Of a stretch of 64,000 nucleotides of DNA, positions 10,575 to 20,802 are shown piece by piece. Under the pieces are notes generated by a model. It was not told where the DNA came from. It made no database searches and saw only the letters and a list, made by a program, of their open reading frames with translations. This DNA is from Blattamonas nauphoetae. Its lineage: Eukaryota > Preaxostyla > Oxymonadida. The stretch is from assembly GCA_033064195.1 (NCBI GenBank), contig JARBJD010000029.1:310001-374000 (forward strand). The letters run 5' to 3'. Numbering within the stretch: position 1 is the first letter of the stretch; each line of letters starts with the position of its first letter. The position numbers were made by a program, and so were the translations under genes.

Positions 10575-11645
10575 ATGAACACAAAGCATATTGTCTTGTC
10601 TTCTGGTCCAAAGTCATCAACTTCGCGCACATCTCACAGCAAAACAGCAAAGGCAGGCCTCGTTTTCCCAGTCGCCAGAATCTTCAAATATCTCAAAGCT
10701 GGACGATACACGCCTCGTGTTTCAGGGGGAGCATCGTGCTATCTAGCAGCTGTTTTGGAATACCTCACGGCAGAAGTTTTGGAAATCTCTGGAAGCTGTG
10801 CCAAAGACGAAAAGAACAAAATAATAAAACCAAGCCACATCCACTCAGCTGTACGTGATGACGAAGAGCTTCAGAAATTATTTGGAACCTGCATAATCCC
10901 TTCCAGTGGGAAGGTCATGATCACAACAAAAAAATCATCTCCCCCACAAAGAAATCAACAAGTTCAGAGACAAACTCAGCTTCCAAGCGCTGTAAACCCG
11001 CCAATCACTGCCTTTTTCGGGACGCAACTGCCCCAGACATGTGCACAATGCACAACACCAACGGCGGATGGTTTCAAATGTCCGACATTACCGCCAGCCA
11101 ACCATCACACTTGTCATCACTGCCAACGGCCATTCCCTGCTCGTCAACCAGCAACAGTTCCTGATACATGCGAATGCTGCCAACAGCATTTTTGTGGGCT
11201 ATATTGGCAGTGTCCTGCTCGAGGAGTTAAGTTTCTTCGACTCAGAGACTATCAAGTTGACTCATTTCCAAATGATGCTCTTCTGCAGAACCCATTCGAA
11301 ACAAAACGGCTCATGGAATATATTGACACTTGTTTGCATAGCACAGCTCAAGCTGTGTGGGATTCAATCATCGACAAATTGTCTAGCGACCCAGAATGGC
11401 AGAAACTGACAATGGGACCGCATCAAACACCAATCACTTCGGAAATGGCAGTGTGCAGCACGTGTTTTGCGCGGGCTCAGCGTGAACTACTCCTGAATTA
11501 TCGAGAATCAATTCCTAAAACGGCGATGCCAGCTGCTGTGCAACAATTGGATGATTGTTGGTACGGAACCAAATGCCGGACTCAATGGCATAAATGGACG
11601 CATGCACAAAAGTATAATCATATTTGTCCACAAACGAAGTTTTAA
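10575..11645 (+). CDS. Histone H2A fused to CHFR-type cysteine-rich/PBZ tail
   Basis: One uninterrupted 356-codon frame. Residues about 25-115 are a histone fold of H2A: AKAGLVFPVARIFKYLKAGR, then LAAVLEYLTAEVLE and AVRDDEELQKLFG. The nucleosome acidic-patch residues are kept (E62, E67, E70, D96, E97, E98). A basic Gln-rich linker follows. Residues about 156-300 match the cysteine-rich region of the mitotic ubiquitin ligase CHFR (CHHCQRPFP, FCGLYWQC, VCSTCFA). Residues 328-349 form a PBZ finger: C328, C334, H343 and H349 in CWYGTKC...HAQKYNH, then CPQTKF, close to the CHFR end. PBZ fingers bind poly(ADP-ribose). The FHA and RING domains of CHFR are absent. 10575 is the first in-frame ATG. Inferred role: a chromatin subunit that senses ADP-ribosylation; not shown by sequence. 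Confidence 0.9.
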   Translation: MNTKHIVLSSGPKSSTSRTSHSKTAKAGLVFPVARIFKYLKAGRYTPRVSGGASCYLAAVLEYLTAEVLEISGSCAKDEKNKIIKPSHIHSAVRDDEELQKLFGTCIIPSSGKVMITTKKSSPPQRNQQVQRQTQLPSAVNPPITAFFGTQLPQTCAQCTTPTADGFKCPTLPPANHHTCHHCQRPFPARQPATVPDTCECCQQHFCGLYWQCPARGVKFLRLRDYQVDSFPNDALLQNPFETKRLMEYIDTCLHSTAQAVWDSIIDKLSSDPEWQKLTMGPHQTPITSEMAVCSTCFARAQRELLLNYRESIPKTAMPAAVQQLDDCWYGTKCRTQWHKWTHAQKYNHICPQTKF

Positions 11646-12957
11646 AAGCGTCTTTTCTTATCATCTTTTTTTTGCTCTTTATATGTTGTTGATGTTGTCT
11701 TTGTCTCTTCATTTTCATTTTTTATGGTTAATAGAGTGTTATTGGGGTATATACTCCTTGATCCGCATCTTAAGAACCAGATAATTGCCCACTTTTGTTA
11801 AAGTCTCATCAACCAGAAATTGTGGGATTTTATGTCGTCAAAAGGTATATATTCAAAGCGAACAATGAATAGTGACAAAAATAAAGTGAAAGCATGATTA
11901 AATGACCATCAGTCAACATGTGATTGGGAAGCAAAACGAGCGAAATGAAAGTTCAGAAAGAGATCTTTTGATGGAGATGGCTTCCAGTAGAAATGTAAGA
12001 TTACACGAAAACATGAAATACACTGCTGAGAAGCGAGCTGATAAACAAGCGCGTTCGAACACTGTTCGAGCACATGTCAGAACAGAACGAAAACCCTGAT
12101 GGATACAGTACTATAGAGAAGTCATAAGAACATAAATCAAGAAAAATAAGGTAGAGAGTGATTGAATGGTCCTCCTTTGTGTTTGGTATGATCGAAAGTT
12201 TGGGGGACAATTTCAGTTTTTCCGCAAAGCAACCGCTCTATTCATTGTGCGGTTACACAATGTTGGGAAGAGGGTTTTGATGGTGTTTGTGAGGTTGATT
12301 TTTTCATTGTTCGCCTCTTCAGTGAATCGTTCATTCCATCTTTGGTGTTGTGCATCGATGGGAGAAAGTCTCTTGCAAGTTCATTCAATGCCAGAAGCTC
12401 TGAAAGATACAGCCGAAAAATAGTGATCAGGAAAGTGACTGAAGACCTTCTTGAGCTATAATCGAAGCATTGTCAGCGTGAAGGAGACATTTGTTGGTTT
12501 TTGTGTTGTTCTTGTCAGTTTCGATCAATAGATGGATAAAAGAGCTACCAGAGATGAACGGGAGGCTCATAGCTTGGAAGATAGGAGAAGTGGGGGAGAC
12601 GAATCAGAAGAACACAAATAATGAAAGAATGGCCCAGATCAACCTCAGTCCATCAATAGAGGCAAGAGACTCACATGAATATCCCGTATGAGCCCAATAA
12701 TTCCAATAATCCACATTAGTCAGGAAAATCCTTCAAATTACTTTTTTTGAGAGAATGACTTGTCGATCCACTCCTCAACCCATAATTGGTTCGTTTGGAA
12801 CACATCACTCACTTCACTTCACGATATTTTCCCGATTATCAGAAAACAAAATGATTCTGCACAACTCAACCAGCCAATACCAGTTTTAAGTCAGTGGATT
12901 CTGAGTTTACATAGCAATTGTATTCGTATAGTTTTTCTATTCTCGCATAATACGGGT
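11646..12957. other. Gene-poor spacer
   Basis: About 1.3 kb after the H2A fusion. Short frames exist on both strands, but none shows a recognisable domain, consistent composition or a splice pattern. No RNA gene or repeat end was seen. Confidence 0.5.
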
Positions 12958-14957
12958 TTAGGCTTGTCTGACCGGCACTGACCGGTCAGTTTTCACCGAA
13001 AAGTACTGACGGTCACTGACCGGAGAAATTCTGAAACCCATAATCCGGAGTTACTATTTCTCCGTAGTGTTCTCTTTTTAAACTTTGTTTTGAGGATTTT
13101 ACCTGACAAGTGTGAGAGACGATGAAACAGGTGCTAAATTGACTTAATTCGTGAGCATTACAGCATTGCAAACATAAAACAACCAACCGATATCTCCAAC
13201 AGAAGATAAGTCGTCAAAAAGAAGATCAATGGGTTCGATCCGACATTCATTTCATTGACCAGTTTCTTGTGAAATATTTATTAATATAACAGATTTGTAA
13301 TCCATATGAAGCCACTTGTTGAAGTGGGAGACTCCGAAAGTGCAAAGAAAGAAATAAATGGCTTTGGAGTGTTGTTTTCTTCAAAAGTTGTATTTCTTCT
13401 CTCCTTCACTCCTCTCCTCGCATCACAGTTCTCAGTCGTCTATCTCTGTCTAGAAATCCACTCTCAATCCGATGAGTGTTCACGGCTGTCACGGCACCAG
13501 TAGATGCAACTTCGACACACATCAGTCAATTCCTCTCGGTTCTGTGCATTCACTATTGCGCACTTCGGTCATGTTGAAGACATGGTTCACCCAGTCAACA
13601 ACTGGATCTTCGGTGTACACATTCTTCCCGCGAATCGACGAGTCGGCAACATTCACAACTTTCAACATGATCTTCAAAAGTTGGAGGCGATTGGCGTCTC
13701 CCTTCCCGTTCATCGATTCCGTGTAAAATGTGGAGAGCAGGGATGAGCATATTCACACTGCGAGTTTGGAGGCCGTCTCGTACGCTGAGTGGGGTGAAGG
13801 TGGAGAGGGAGACGAGTGTGCTGAGTTTGGATGGCGGAGCGGGCACCTGGTGGAGAGTGGCGAGGAGGAAATCGAGCGGGATACGAGCCGTTGATGTGAT
13901 GAGAGTACATAGGATGTTTTCAGAATGTGACTGTTTTCGTTTAGTTATCACAACTTGAAGCAATCGAAGAGTATGATGAGTGTGATTTTTCACACTTTTT
14001 TGTTTTACTTTTGAATCTCCAGTGTCTTAAAACACCTTCAGATCTTGTTTCTGAGAGATGGTCCAATAAACTATCATTCGAATCTCCTGATCGTCGCTTA
14101 ATCTGTCGATTGAGAGGAGCGGGATGGAAGTCTGGATAAATCATCAAAATGACGTCAAAAACATAGGAAATGAGAAGAAACATGAATCACAGACCGATCC
14201 TTTCGTTTCATGTCGTTCCCTCAGTTTGAACGAAATTTGGTTGATATCTACAACAGTTTGGATTCACTGTGGTACAATGGGGAGAGAATCATGTTCAGCA
14301 ACGCTGAACTTTCAATGGGTTCAGACAGACCAATGGTGGATCATCTGTGAGGAAGATCGATCAGCAAGGTTTTCCGTCCACCTGCAGACACAAGTGAACC
14401 AAATAGAAACAAAAGGTTGGGGAAAGGTGATTATGCAGATAGAAATGGAGCCTTCAGCGAAGTGGCGGGCGGTGGTGGGGTTATTTGAGGTGAAATATTG
14501 AACTCATCTGGGAAGTGGCGTTTCTCAACGTGTTCGAAGGCTGATGAGAATGTGTCAGTCACAAACGCACTTGTTAAGAATCTGTACGCATTGATTGACA
14601 GAAGTGAAGCTGAGGATGTGAGAGATGGGAGTGATGACTGATCTGCTCTTTAGCGTACCATCTTAGATTCTGTTCTGATCTAAATAGTGAATATGACAGA
14701 TAAATAGAGACAAAATCATGTCAAATGCATGATAAACCAAGAGAAGAACTCAGGAAAGAAGAGGATGAGGTGAATTACACCAATACTTGAAAGAAGGCTG
14801 CGAAACGGGTTCATTCTGCATATTCAAACGTGTAGATCTGTCAGGTTACCAAAGTTTTGCGAATAGCATGTGATTTAATGATTAGATGAGATCTGACCCA
14901 TTGAAGAAATCTGGACTGACACTGACCGGCACTTTTGGCCGGTCAGACAAGCCTATA
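12958..14957. mobile_element. Putative non-autonomous DNA element with inverted CTGACCGG-rich ends
   Basis: The left end (12958) reads TAGGCTTGTCTGACCGGC; the reverse complement of the right end (to 14957) gives the same 18 bases, and both are preceded by a CGGGT-like sequence. Just inside, both ends repeat GACCGGCACT/CTGACCGGTCAG-type sub-motifs. No transposase is recognisable between them. The span of 2.0 kb, short inverted ends and lack of an intact gene suggest a non-autonomous DNA transposon, or a DNA segment caught between two small insertions. Target-site duplication is not clear. Confidence 0.45.
13522..13993 (-). pseudogene. Possible degraded helical-repeat gene fragment
   Basis: Two overlapping minus-strand frames have helix-like content, one reading TRSVNMLIPALHILHGIDE and the next NRLQLLKIMLKVVNVADSS. 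The switch between frames lacks convincing splice sites. This looks like a decayed fragment of a HEAT/ARM-type protein lying inside the inverted-end element. The family is not recognised, and coding status is doubtful. Confidence 0.25.
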
Positions 14958-15065
14958 CGGGTTCGAAACTTGCCAAGGCGGATCTTTTTTCCAAGGGGAC
15001 CCCTGTGGGAACTGCCTGTGCCATTTGGTCACGTCATCCCATCAAGTATCCGGGAACTGAACTTT

Positions 15066-16800
15066 ATCTCGGATCAAGAATCTGGAACAATAAACTTGGA
15101 CAAACCATGAATTTACAATAAGAAACACAACTGTTTGAGAGAAAGTTGAGAGAATGAAGGATCATCCCACAATCTATATTTTTCTCAGTCTTACAGTTTT
15201 GCCATTTCGACTGAGAACAGATTCGATTTGAAAAAACGTTGAATTGAAGAATTGAAACAGTTATTTTCAATTTTCATTTCACTTTTGTTCACTTTCAATT
15301 ACATTTACCACTTCACACGAATGTTTTATTCGCACTTCATTCACTTATAGTGTTCATTTCAATTTCATTTTTTTCACAATTTTGTCTTTTGAATGATGGC
15401 AATGTCCATGAAGCACGCTATTTCAATCTTTCAAGCTCTTTGAATCATCAATCAAATATGGTCTAACGTAGAAAAATATCGCATTTGTTTGAAGATATCA
15501 ATCTGAGAGTGTCTCGCAACACTGTATATGGTAGGTATTCACTTTGTGTGAAACTTTTTGAGCTCGTTTCTCGATAAAGGACACTCAACATAGATATCGT
15601 TAAATTTTAATAGATATGTTTTGTCGATAAAAACAGCTTGTTTTATATATGTACAGATACATACAATTTTTTCTCGAAATCTTTCTCCACAAAGTTTTCA
15701 CAAAAAAGTTTCTGTGTTAAATTTTGGGAAAATTGATTCACATATTGTGAAGACATGACAAGACAACCTGAATCTAAGGACAAAACCGAGGTATTTTGAG
15801 GTGATCTCTGAATCATATAGTCATTTTATTCAAACATTGTTCTAGATATTTTGTGTAGTTTCAATAGGGTCATCGGAGATCACAAAAAAAGCCTCCATCA
15901 GTCCAAACAATATTCCTAAAATTTAACACAGAAACTTTTTTGTGAAAACTTGGGTCAGAATTTTTGACATCATTCAAAAGTCCGAAGACAAACATTCAAA
16001 AAAATCAATTCACCGCTCTTGTCGCAGCTTGATCAAAGATCTCTAAAAAATTATTCAATCATGTCATCCACCAATTCTAGAGAAAGGTTGATTCATTTCT
16101 CAACCATGAGAGGAGAATAGTTTTGAATGTTGGTCTTCGGACTGTTGAATGATGTCAAAAATTCTGACCCACTTTGTGGAGAAAGATTTCGAGAAAAAAT
16201 TGTATGTATCTGTACATATATAAAACAAGCTGTTTTTATCGACAAAACATATCTATTAAAATTTAACGATATCTATGTTGAGTGTCCTTTATCGAGAAAC
16301 GAGCTCAAAAAGTTTCACACAAAGTGAATACCTACCATATACAGTGTTGCGAGACACTCTCAGATTGATATCTTCAAACAAATGCGATATTTTTCTACGT
16401 TAGACCATATTTGATTGATGATTCAAAGAGCTTGAAAGATTGAAATAGCGTGCTTCATGGACATTGCCATCATTCAAAAGACAAAATTGTGAAAAAAATG
16501 AAATTGAAATGAACACTATAAGTGAATGAAGTGCGAATAAAACATTCGTGTGAAGTGGTAAATGTAATTGAAAGTGAACAAAAGTGAAATGAAAATTGAA
16601 AATAACTGTTTCAATTCTTCAATTCAACGTTTTTTCAAATCGAATCTGTTCTCAGTCGAAATGGCAAAACTGTAAGACTGAGAAAAATATAGATTGTGGG
16701 ATGATCCTTCATTCTCTCAACTTTCTCTCAAACAGTTGTGTTTCTTATTGTAAATTCATGGTTTGTCCAAGTTTATTGTTCCAGATTCTTGATCCGAGGT
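15066..16800. repeat. 1.7-kb triple inverted repeat (three-way-junction palindrome)
   Basis: The arms 15066-15695 and 16171-16800 are inverted copies of 630 bp with no indel and very few mismatches; paired positions sum to 31866. Between them lie two further inverted pairs: 15692-15728 with 15915-15951, and 15951-16001 with 16121-16171. The junctions abut exactly, so one strand can fold as a long stem capped by two hairpins (loops 15729-15914 and 16002-16120). Short frames in the two arms are mirror copies and are not genes. This resembles a foldback-type element; no transposase is present. A collapsed or inverted assembly artefact is the alternative. Confidence 0.85.
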
Positions 16801-17254
16801 GAAATCCACGCTTCAAAACAAGCTCAAAATAGTCAACGTTGACCTTTGAATGAAAATACCATTGAGGACGTGGTGATCAAAGTCCTTCTTTCTTCCAATC
16901 TCCTTGATTCGTGGTCTAAACCCTCTTTTCAAGAATTTTATGATATTCTAGTCGGTTTCTAAACGCAATTCATAGATCTGAGCTGATCCGACCCTTAGAA
17001 GAAAACTTCCAATCCACAAACCGAACCAAATTGTCAGTGAGTTCAGCATAAAGTTATGACATGCACAAATTGCACTTGATCAAAACGAGCTCTAGTCGAT
17101 GAGTGATGAAATTTTGGTCTTTGATCAGATTAAGAAAAATCTTGGGGGTCCACACTTCAAAACGTTCTTGTCAACCTCTGACTGAGACTCGATTTTAAGA
17201 CCCTCGATGCAAAAAGCTCAAAATCGTGAAAGAACCCAGAAACATCAACAGAAA
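16801..17254. other. Spacer before the 17255 gene
   Basis: AT-rich sequence immediately outside the palindrome, with no frame or motif I can support as a gene. It presumably holds the promoter of the downstream plus-strand gene. Confidence 0.5.
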
Positions 17255-18846
17255 ATGGTGTTCGTCAAAAATGCTTGTATGCCCAGTCACTACTGCGATC
17301 ATTCGGAATATCCTCATTCACAATCCACATAACTCTATTTTTCTCCTTTTTTCCCATTAGATTTCTCGATAGTTCAAGTTACGACGGAAATTGAGAATTT
17401 GATCTCTGTCACATCCCAACTTGCCAAGCAGAACCATTGTGATTCCCTCATCACAAGAATCTATGAGACTATGCCAGATATGTCAACTCTTGATGATGAA
17501 CCAGACCCTGCTCCAAACTTCAAAAAGTCTGTTCATCCACTTGATTCCAATCAATTGCATCCTTGAACTTCTCCTTACATTGACTTTTTAGGGAAGATTC
17601 AATCGAAAAAATGCGTGCTCAATATCGGAACGCGTCATTTGTTCATCAGTTCATGCGGCACATCTTGAATGTGTTCGTCGACCAACTCCGTTTGTTAATC
17701 GTCTCTACTCATTGAGATTCAGATGTTAAAGATTCAGCCCCCCGCCCACAGCTTCAGGAACTTCCTTCTATCACCAGTCTGGTCCATAACTCCTCACAAC
17801 CCGAACAATCACCACAGCAACAAAACATTCAGGAACCAACCGTAGAACGAGACGTAATCTCTTCATCGATCTCTGCAGTGCGTACATCGTTTTATAATCC
17901 GAACAGTGAATCGACACAAACCGTCCCTCCAGCTCTTCCTCCACTCTCCCAGCCGACTCCAACGACTGCGTCGACGATCTCTCTAAACACGATTCTCCCG
18001 AGTTTTCATGCACCTCTTCTTAAAACAATTACGAATCCTACACCCTCCACTTTTTCCACATTGAATCCATTCGCTCTCACCCCACTTCATCTCGTCCAGA
18101 ACACCCAGCCGAAAGCTCAGCCTCGCTCACATGCCCCAGTTCCTCATTCAGCAAAAGTCGTCGGAAAGAAGGGACCACCAATTTGGCTCCCATCATTGCT
18201 GGATTCTGAAAAAACATACCAAAAATCAACTCAAGATCCATCCAAAGATTCAAAACAGGTCAACGACCCCAAATCAAAAGGTAAACGTCATAAACCTCGA
18301 TCACACACAAGTATGATCATTCACCACAGCCCACCACAAATCTTTCCTCCGTCTCCAAACGAAGGAGAACAACGCGTACGCTTCTCCTTCGATTTCGACA
18401 GCGACGACCTCGAACGTGATGTATTTGAATCTGACACATCCAATTTTGGAGCCTCAGATGTCTTCACCGAGCCTTCTCCGCGACAGGGCAGAGGTGGACT
18501 CGCTGGAGAGCAGGTGTATTTCTTCGGTTCCGGCGAGAAGGCTCACGAGGATATATCATTTTTGGATCATATTGAACCCACAGAGTTACATCCGCTTGCT
18601 TCATCGTTTCTGCATACCTCTCCAGTCGCCCCTTTTCAACCACCACTGTCCCCATCTCTCCAAGCGATCTCATCATCAACAACACGCTCCGAGTCGAACA
18701 TATTCGGCTGGATCGACGCCCCCTTCCTGACTGATTCTGATAATCCGTTATTTTTGGGATTGTACGACGATAATCCGGTCGACGATGCCTTCAGAAATTC
18801 ACAGCGTCGAGCTCGCGAAATGAATGAACAGAACAAGCGGCAATGA
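17255..18846 (+). CDS. Uncharacterised Ser/Pro-rich protein
   Basis: Reconstructed from four exons that keep frame: 17255-17285, 17361-17526, 17592-17689 and 17723-18846. Introns are 75, 65 and 33 nt. The N-terminal third is helical (VTTEIENLISVTSQLAKQN, MRAQYRNASFVHQFMRHILN); the remainder is low-complexity, Pro/Ser/Gln-rich, with an acidic patch (about 18380-18440) and a C-terminal NNP/DDN-rich segment ending REMNEQNKRQ. No family is recognised. The helical start resembles a coiled-coil assembly module such as those in kinetochore or cytoskeletal proteins, but that is only an impression. Exon 1 is tiny and the start at 17255 is the least certain part. Confidence 0.6.
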
Positions 18847-19155
18847 CATAACAGATGTCAAAATAGAATGGAGATATCAACCATTGCAGTGGGATCATAT
18901 AATATTTCCCAGGGCCTCCTGGCAAACTCCGGAGGCTGTGAAGAAGTTTGGTGGGCGGAGCCGTTCCACCAAAACGATGGGTGGTTCTCAGTTGACACGT
19001 TCTGATTATCTTGGATCATACTCACCTCAATGTGATTGATGTTGTTATACATTTCTCCATTCTAAATCACGGAGTTTCCATACCATAATTGAAACAATTT
19101 TATTGATCAAAATAAATACCCAACTGGTCCGAGCCTTCTTTGCGCAAACACAACA

Positions 19156-19515
19156 ATGGCCTGTGGAATTATGGATATCCTCTGCCTTATCGTTTCATTC
19201 ATCTTCCCTCCACTGGGAATTTGCATGATGAAATGCTGTTTGTTTTCGCTGATTTTCGTTCATCCGATTTCTTCAAACTTTTCTCGTCAGGTGGCTCTGT
19301 CAAGAGATCGTATGTTATCTTATGACTCTTGTAGCAATTTTTCTTCCATATTTCTTCTCATTAATACAGCTTCAACTTCTGCTGCCACCTGATCATCAAC
19401 ATCATCCTCATGTGCTGCGCATGGATCCCCGGCTTCATCCACTGCTGCCTTCTCCTGTTTGTTGTCTTTATTATTCATATATCTTCCTTTCTCTAGCTTG
19501 GGATGCATCAAGTAA
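19156..19515 (+). CDS. PMP3/UPF0057-like small hydrophobic membrane protein
   Basis: Four exons (19156-19237, 19291-19309, 19370-19456, 19497-19515) encode a peptide of about 68 residues with two transmembrane helices. It begins MACGIMDILCLIVSFIFPPL; the second helix is HLIINIILMCCAWIPGFIHC. The FPPLG and WIPGFIH signatures match the PMP3 (UPF0057) family, plasma-membrane proteolipids linked in yeast and plants to ion homeostasis under stress. Exon 2 is only 19 nt and the last intron 40 nt; if that last intron were retained, the protein would end in HISSFL at the TAG at 19494-19496. Length fits the family. The Cys-rich loop is unusual. Confidence 0.8.
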
Positions 19516-20053
19516 CACTCACATCCCACTGTTTCACCGTTATCTTAACATCATTAGAGAAGTTATATCAGTCTCACTCAGTTCTCACTTTTCAAGTCTA
19601 GCTTAATTTTAATATGACTTCATGTTTTTCTGAAATTGGAGATTATTAGACTGAATGGTGTGAACCGTGATTTTGAGAAAATGGTGGGTGACATTTTATC
19701 GGAAATGTGAACAGAACTAGACTATTTTTCCAGTTTTTCCACTTGAAAAGTCTCTTCAGAATCGATAAATCAGGATTTGGAGTCTAACTTCAGCATAACA
19801 CCAAACAAAACATTGATCACACCCACGGTTAGATTCATCATTTGTCTTTCAATCTTACCTGTGATGTATAATCCAACAAGTTCAAAGTTTTTAGCTGCTA
19901 CACGCACATCTGACTGTGATCAACGCAGACAACATTCAGATACATCGTTTTCTCATGTGAAATCACGAATGAGATCTCTGAACTCATTTCCACAGAGTAA
20001 TTCAACAGAGTCTGTATTTTCATGTTTCTATCAGGATTTAACTGTGCTTGTTC
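19516..20053. other. Spacer, possibly with unseen 5' exon
   Basis: About 540 bp without a supported gene. The downstream frame begins after a plausible 3' splice site (GTTCAG at about 20051-20056), so a 5' exon may lie here. I could not define it. Confidence 0.35.
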
Positions 20054-20509
20054 AGACAGAAACCCAATCTCGAACATCTTGGTGGACTTGTCACGAAACC
20101 GTCAACCCAAAAATGGATCGAAATCCCAGCTCGAAAAAAAGGCAGAAAACGACAAGACTTTCCACCGATCGCTATTCAAGCGGGGAAGGCAAGAATTTTG
20201 AAGGAATCGACGAGAGAAACCTTCAACTTTTCGTCAGATTTCTTCTTTCCAGTCTTCGACTCAGAACCATCAGGATCAAAATCGAAGAAAAGGACGAAAG
20301 AGAAAATTGGCGGATATGAAGAACGGGAGCTGAATGAAGTCCTTGCAAAGGGCCGAAAAGCACTGTTAGACGATGAACAGTGGGAAAAGAAATGGCGAGA
20401 TACAATCTCGTCAGAACGAGATGCATTCTGGACGGAAGATGAATTTAAGGGAGAGGAAGTACAGATGCCGATTTCAACGCGGGAATACGCCCATACAAAT
20501 GTCGAATGA
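20054..20509 (+). CDS. Small hypothetical protein (5' end unresolved)
   Basis: A frame of about 150 codons: a basic stretch (ARKKGRKRQ), then NFSSDFFFPVF, then an acidic amphipathic end (DDEQWEKKWRDTISSERDAF, then TEDEFKGEE). Codon use resembles neighbouring genes, and the stop is at 20507-20509. No in-frame ATG lies near the beginning, and an AG acceptor precedes it, so this is probably the last exon of a spliced gene. The family is not recognised. Confidence 0.45.
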   Translation, partial: RQKPNLEHLGGLVTKPSTQKWIEIPARKKGRKRQDFPPIAIQAGKARILKESTRETFNFSSDFFFPVFDSEPSGSKSKKRTKEKIGGYEERELNEVLAKGRKALLDDEQWEKKWRDTISSERDAFWTEDEFKGEEVQMPISTREYAHTNVE

Positions 20510-20802
20510 CCAGTCTTGACCTTCCACCGAAAAGAGCAAGAAATTCCGGTTATTAGTGTTGATCTGAAGGAGTCTCGGGAGTCTCTGCAGCTTTCCATGT
20601 TAGACCGTTTGTTTGGTCATCGTTTTATAATTATTCATCCTCTCTGGTTCTTGTTGCACTCATCTCATTCCTCACATGACTATTCACTCCTCTTTCTCTC
20701 TCATTCCCCAAAATAATTGTAAAGATCCGAGATTACCTGTTTTCTTTCCGCAAATAGTGAAGAAAAGTCGATGTTGGGTCGTGAAACAGAATAAAATGAA
20801 AA

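Noticed and set aside
13215-13260. GGTTCGATCC resembling a tRNA T-loop
   Set aside because: No acceptor, D or anticodon stem can be drawn around it.
15064-15270. 68-codon frame identical to one at 16596-16802
   Set aside because: The two are mirror copies within the inverted-repeat arms, with no homology or codon pattern; they are repeat sequence, not genes.
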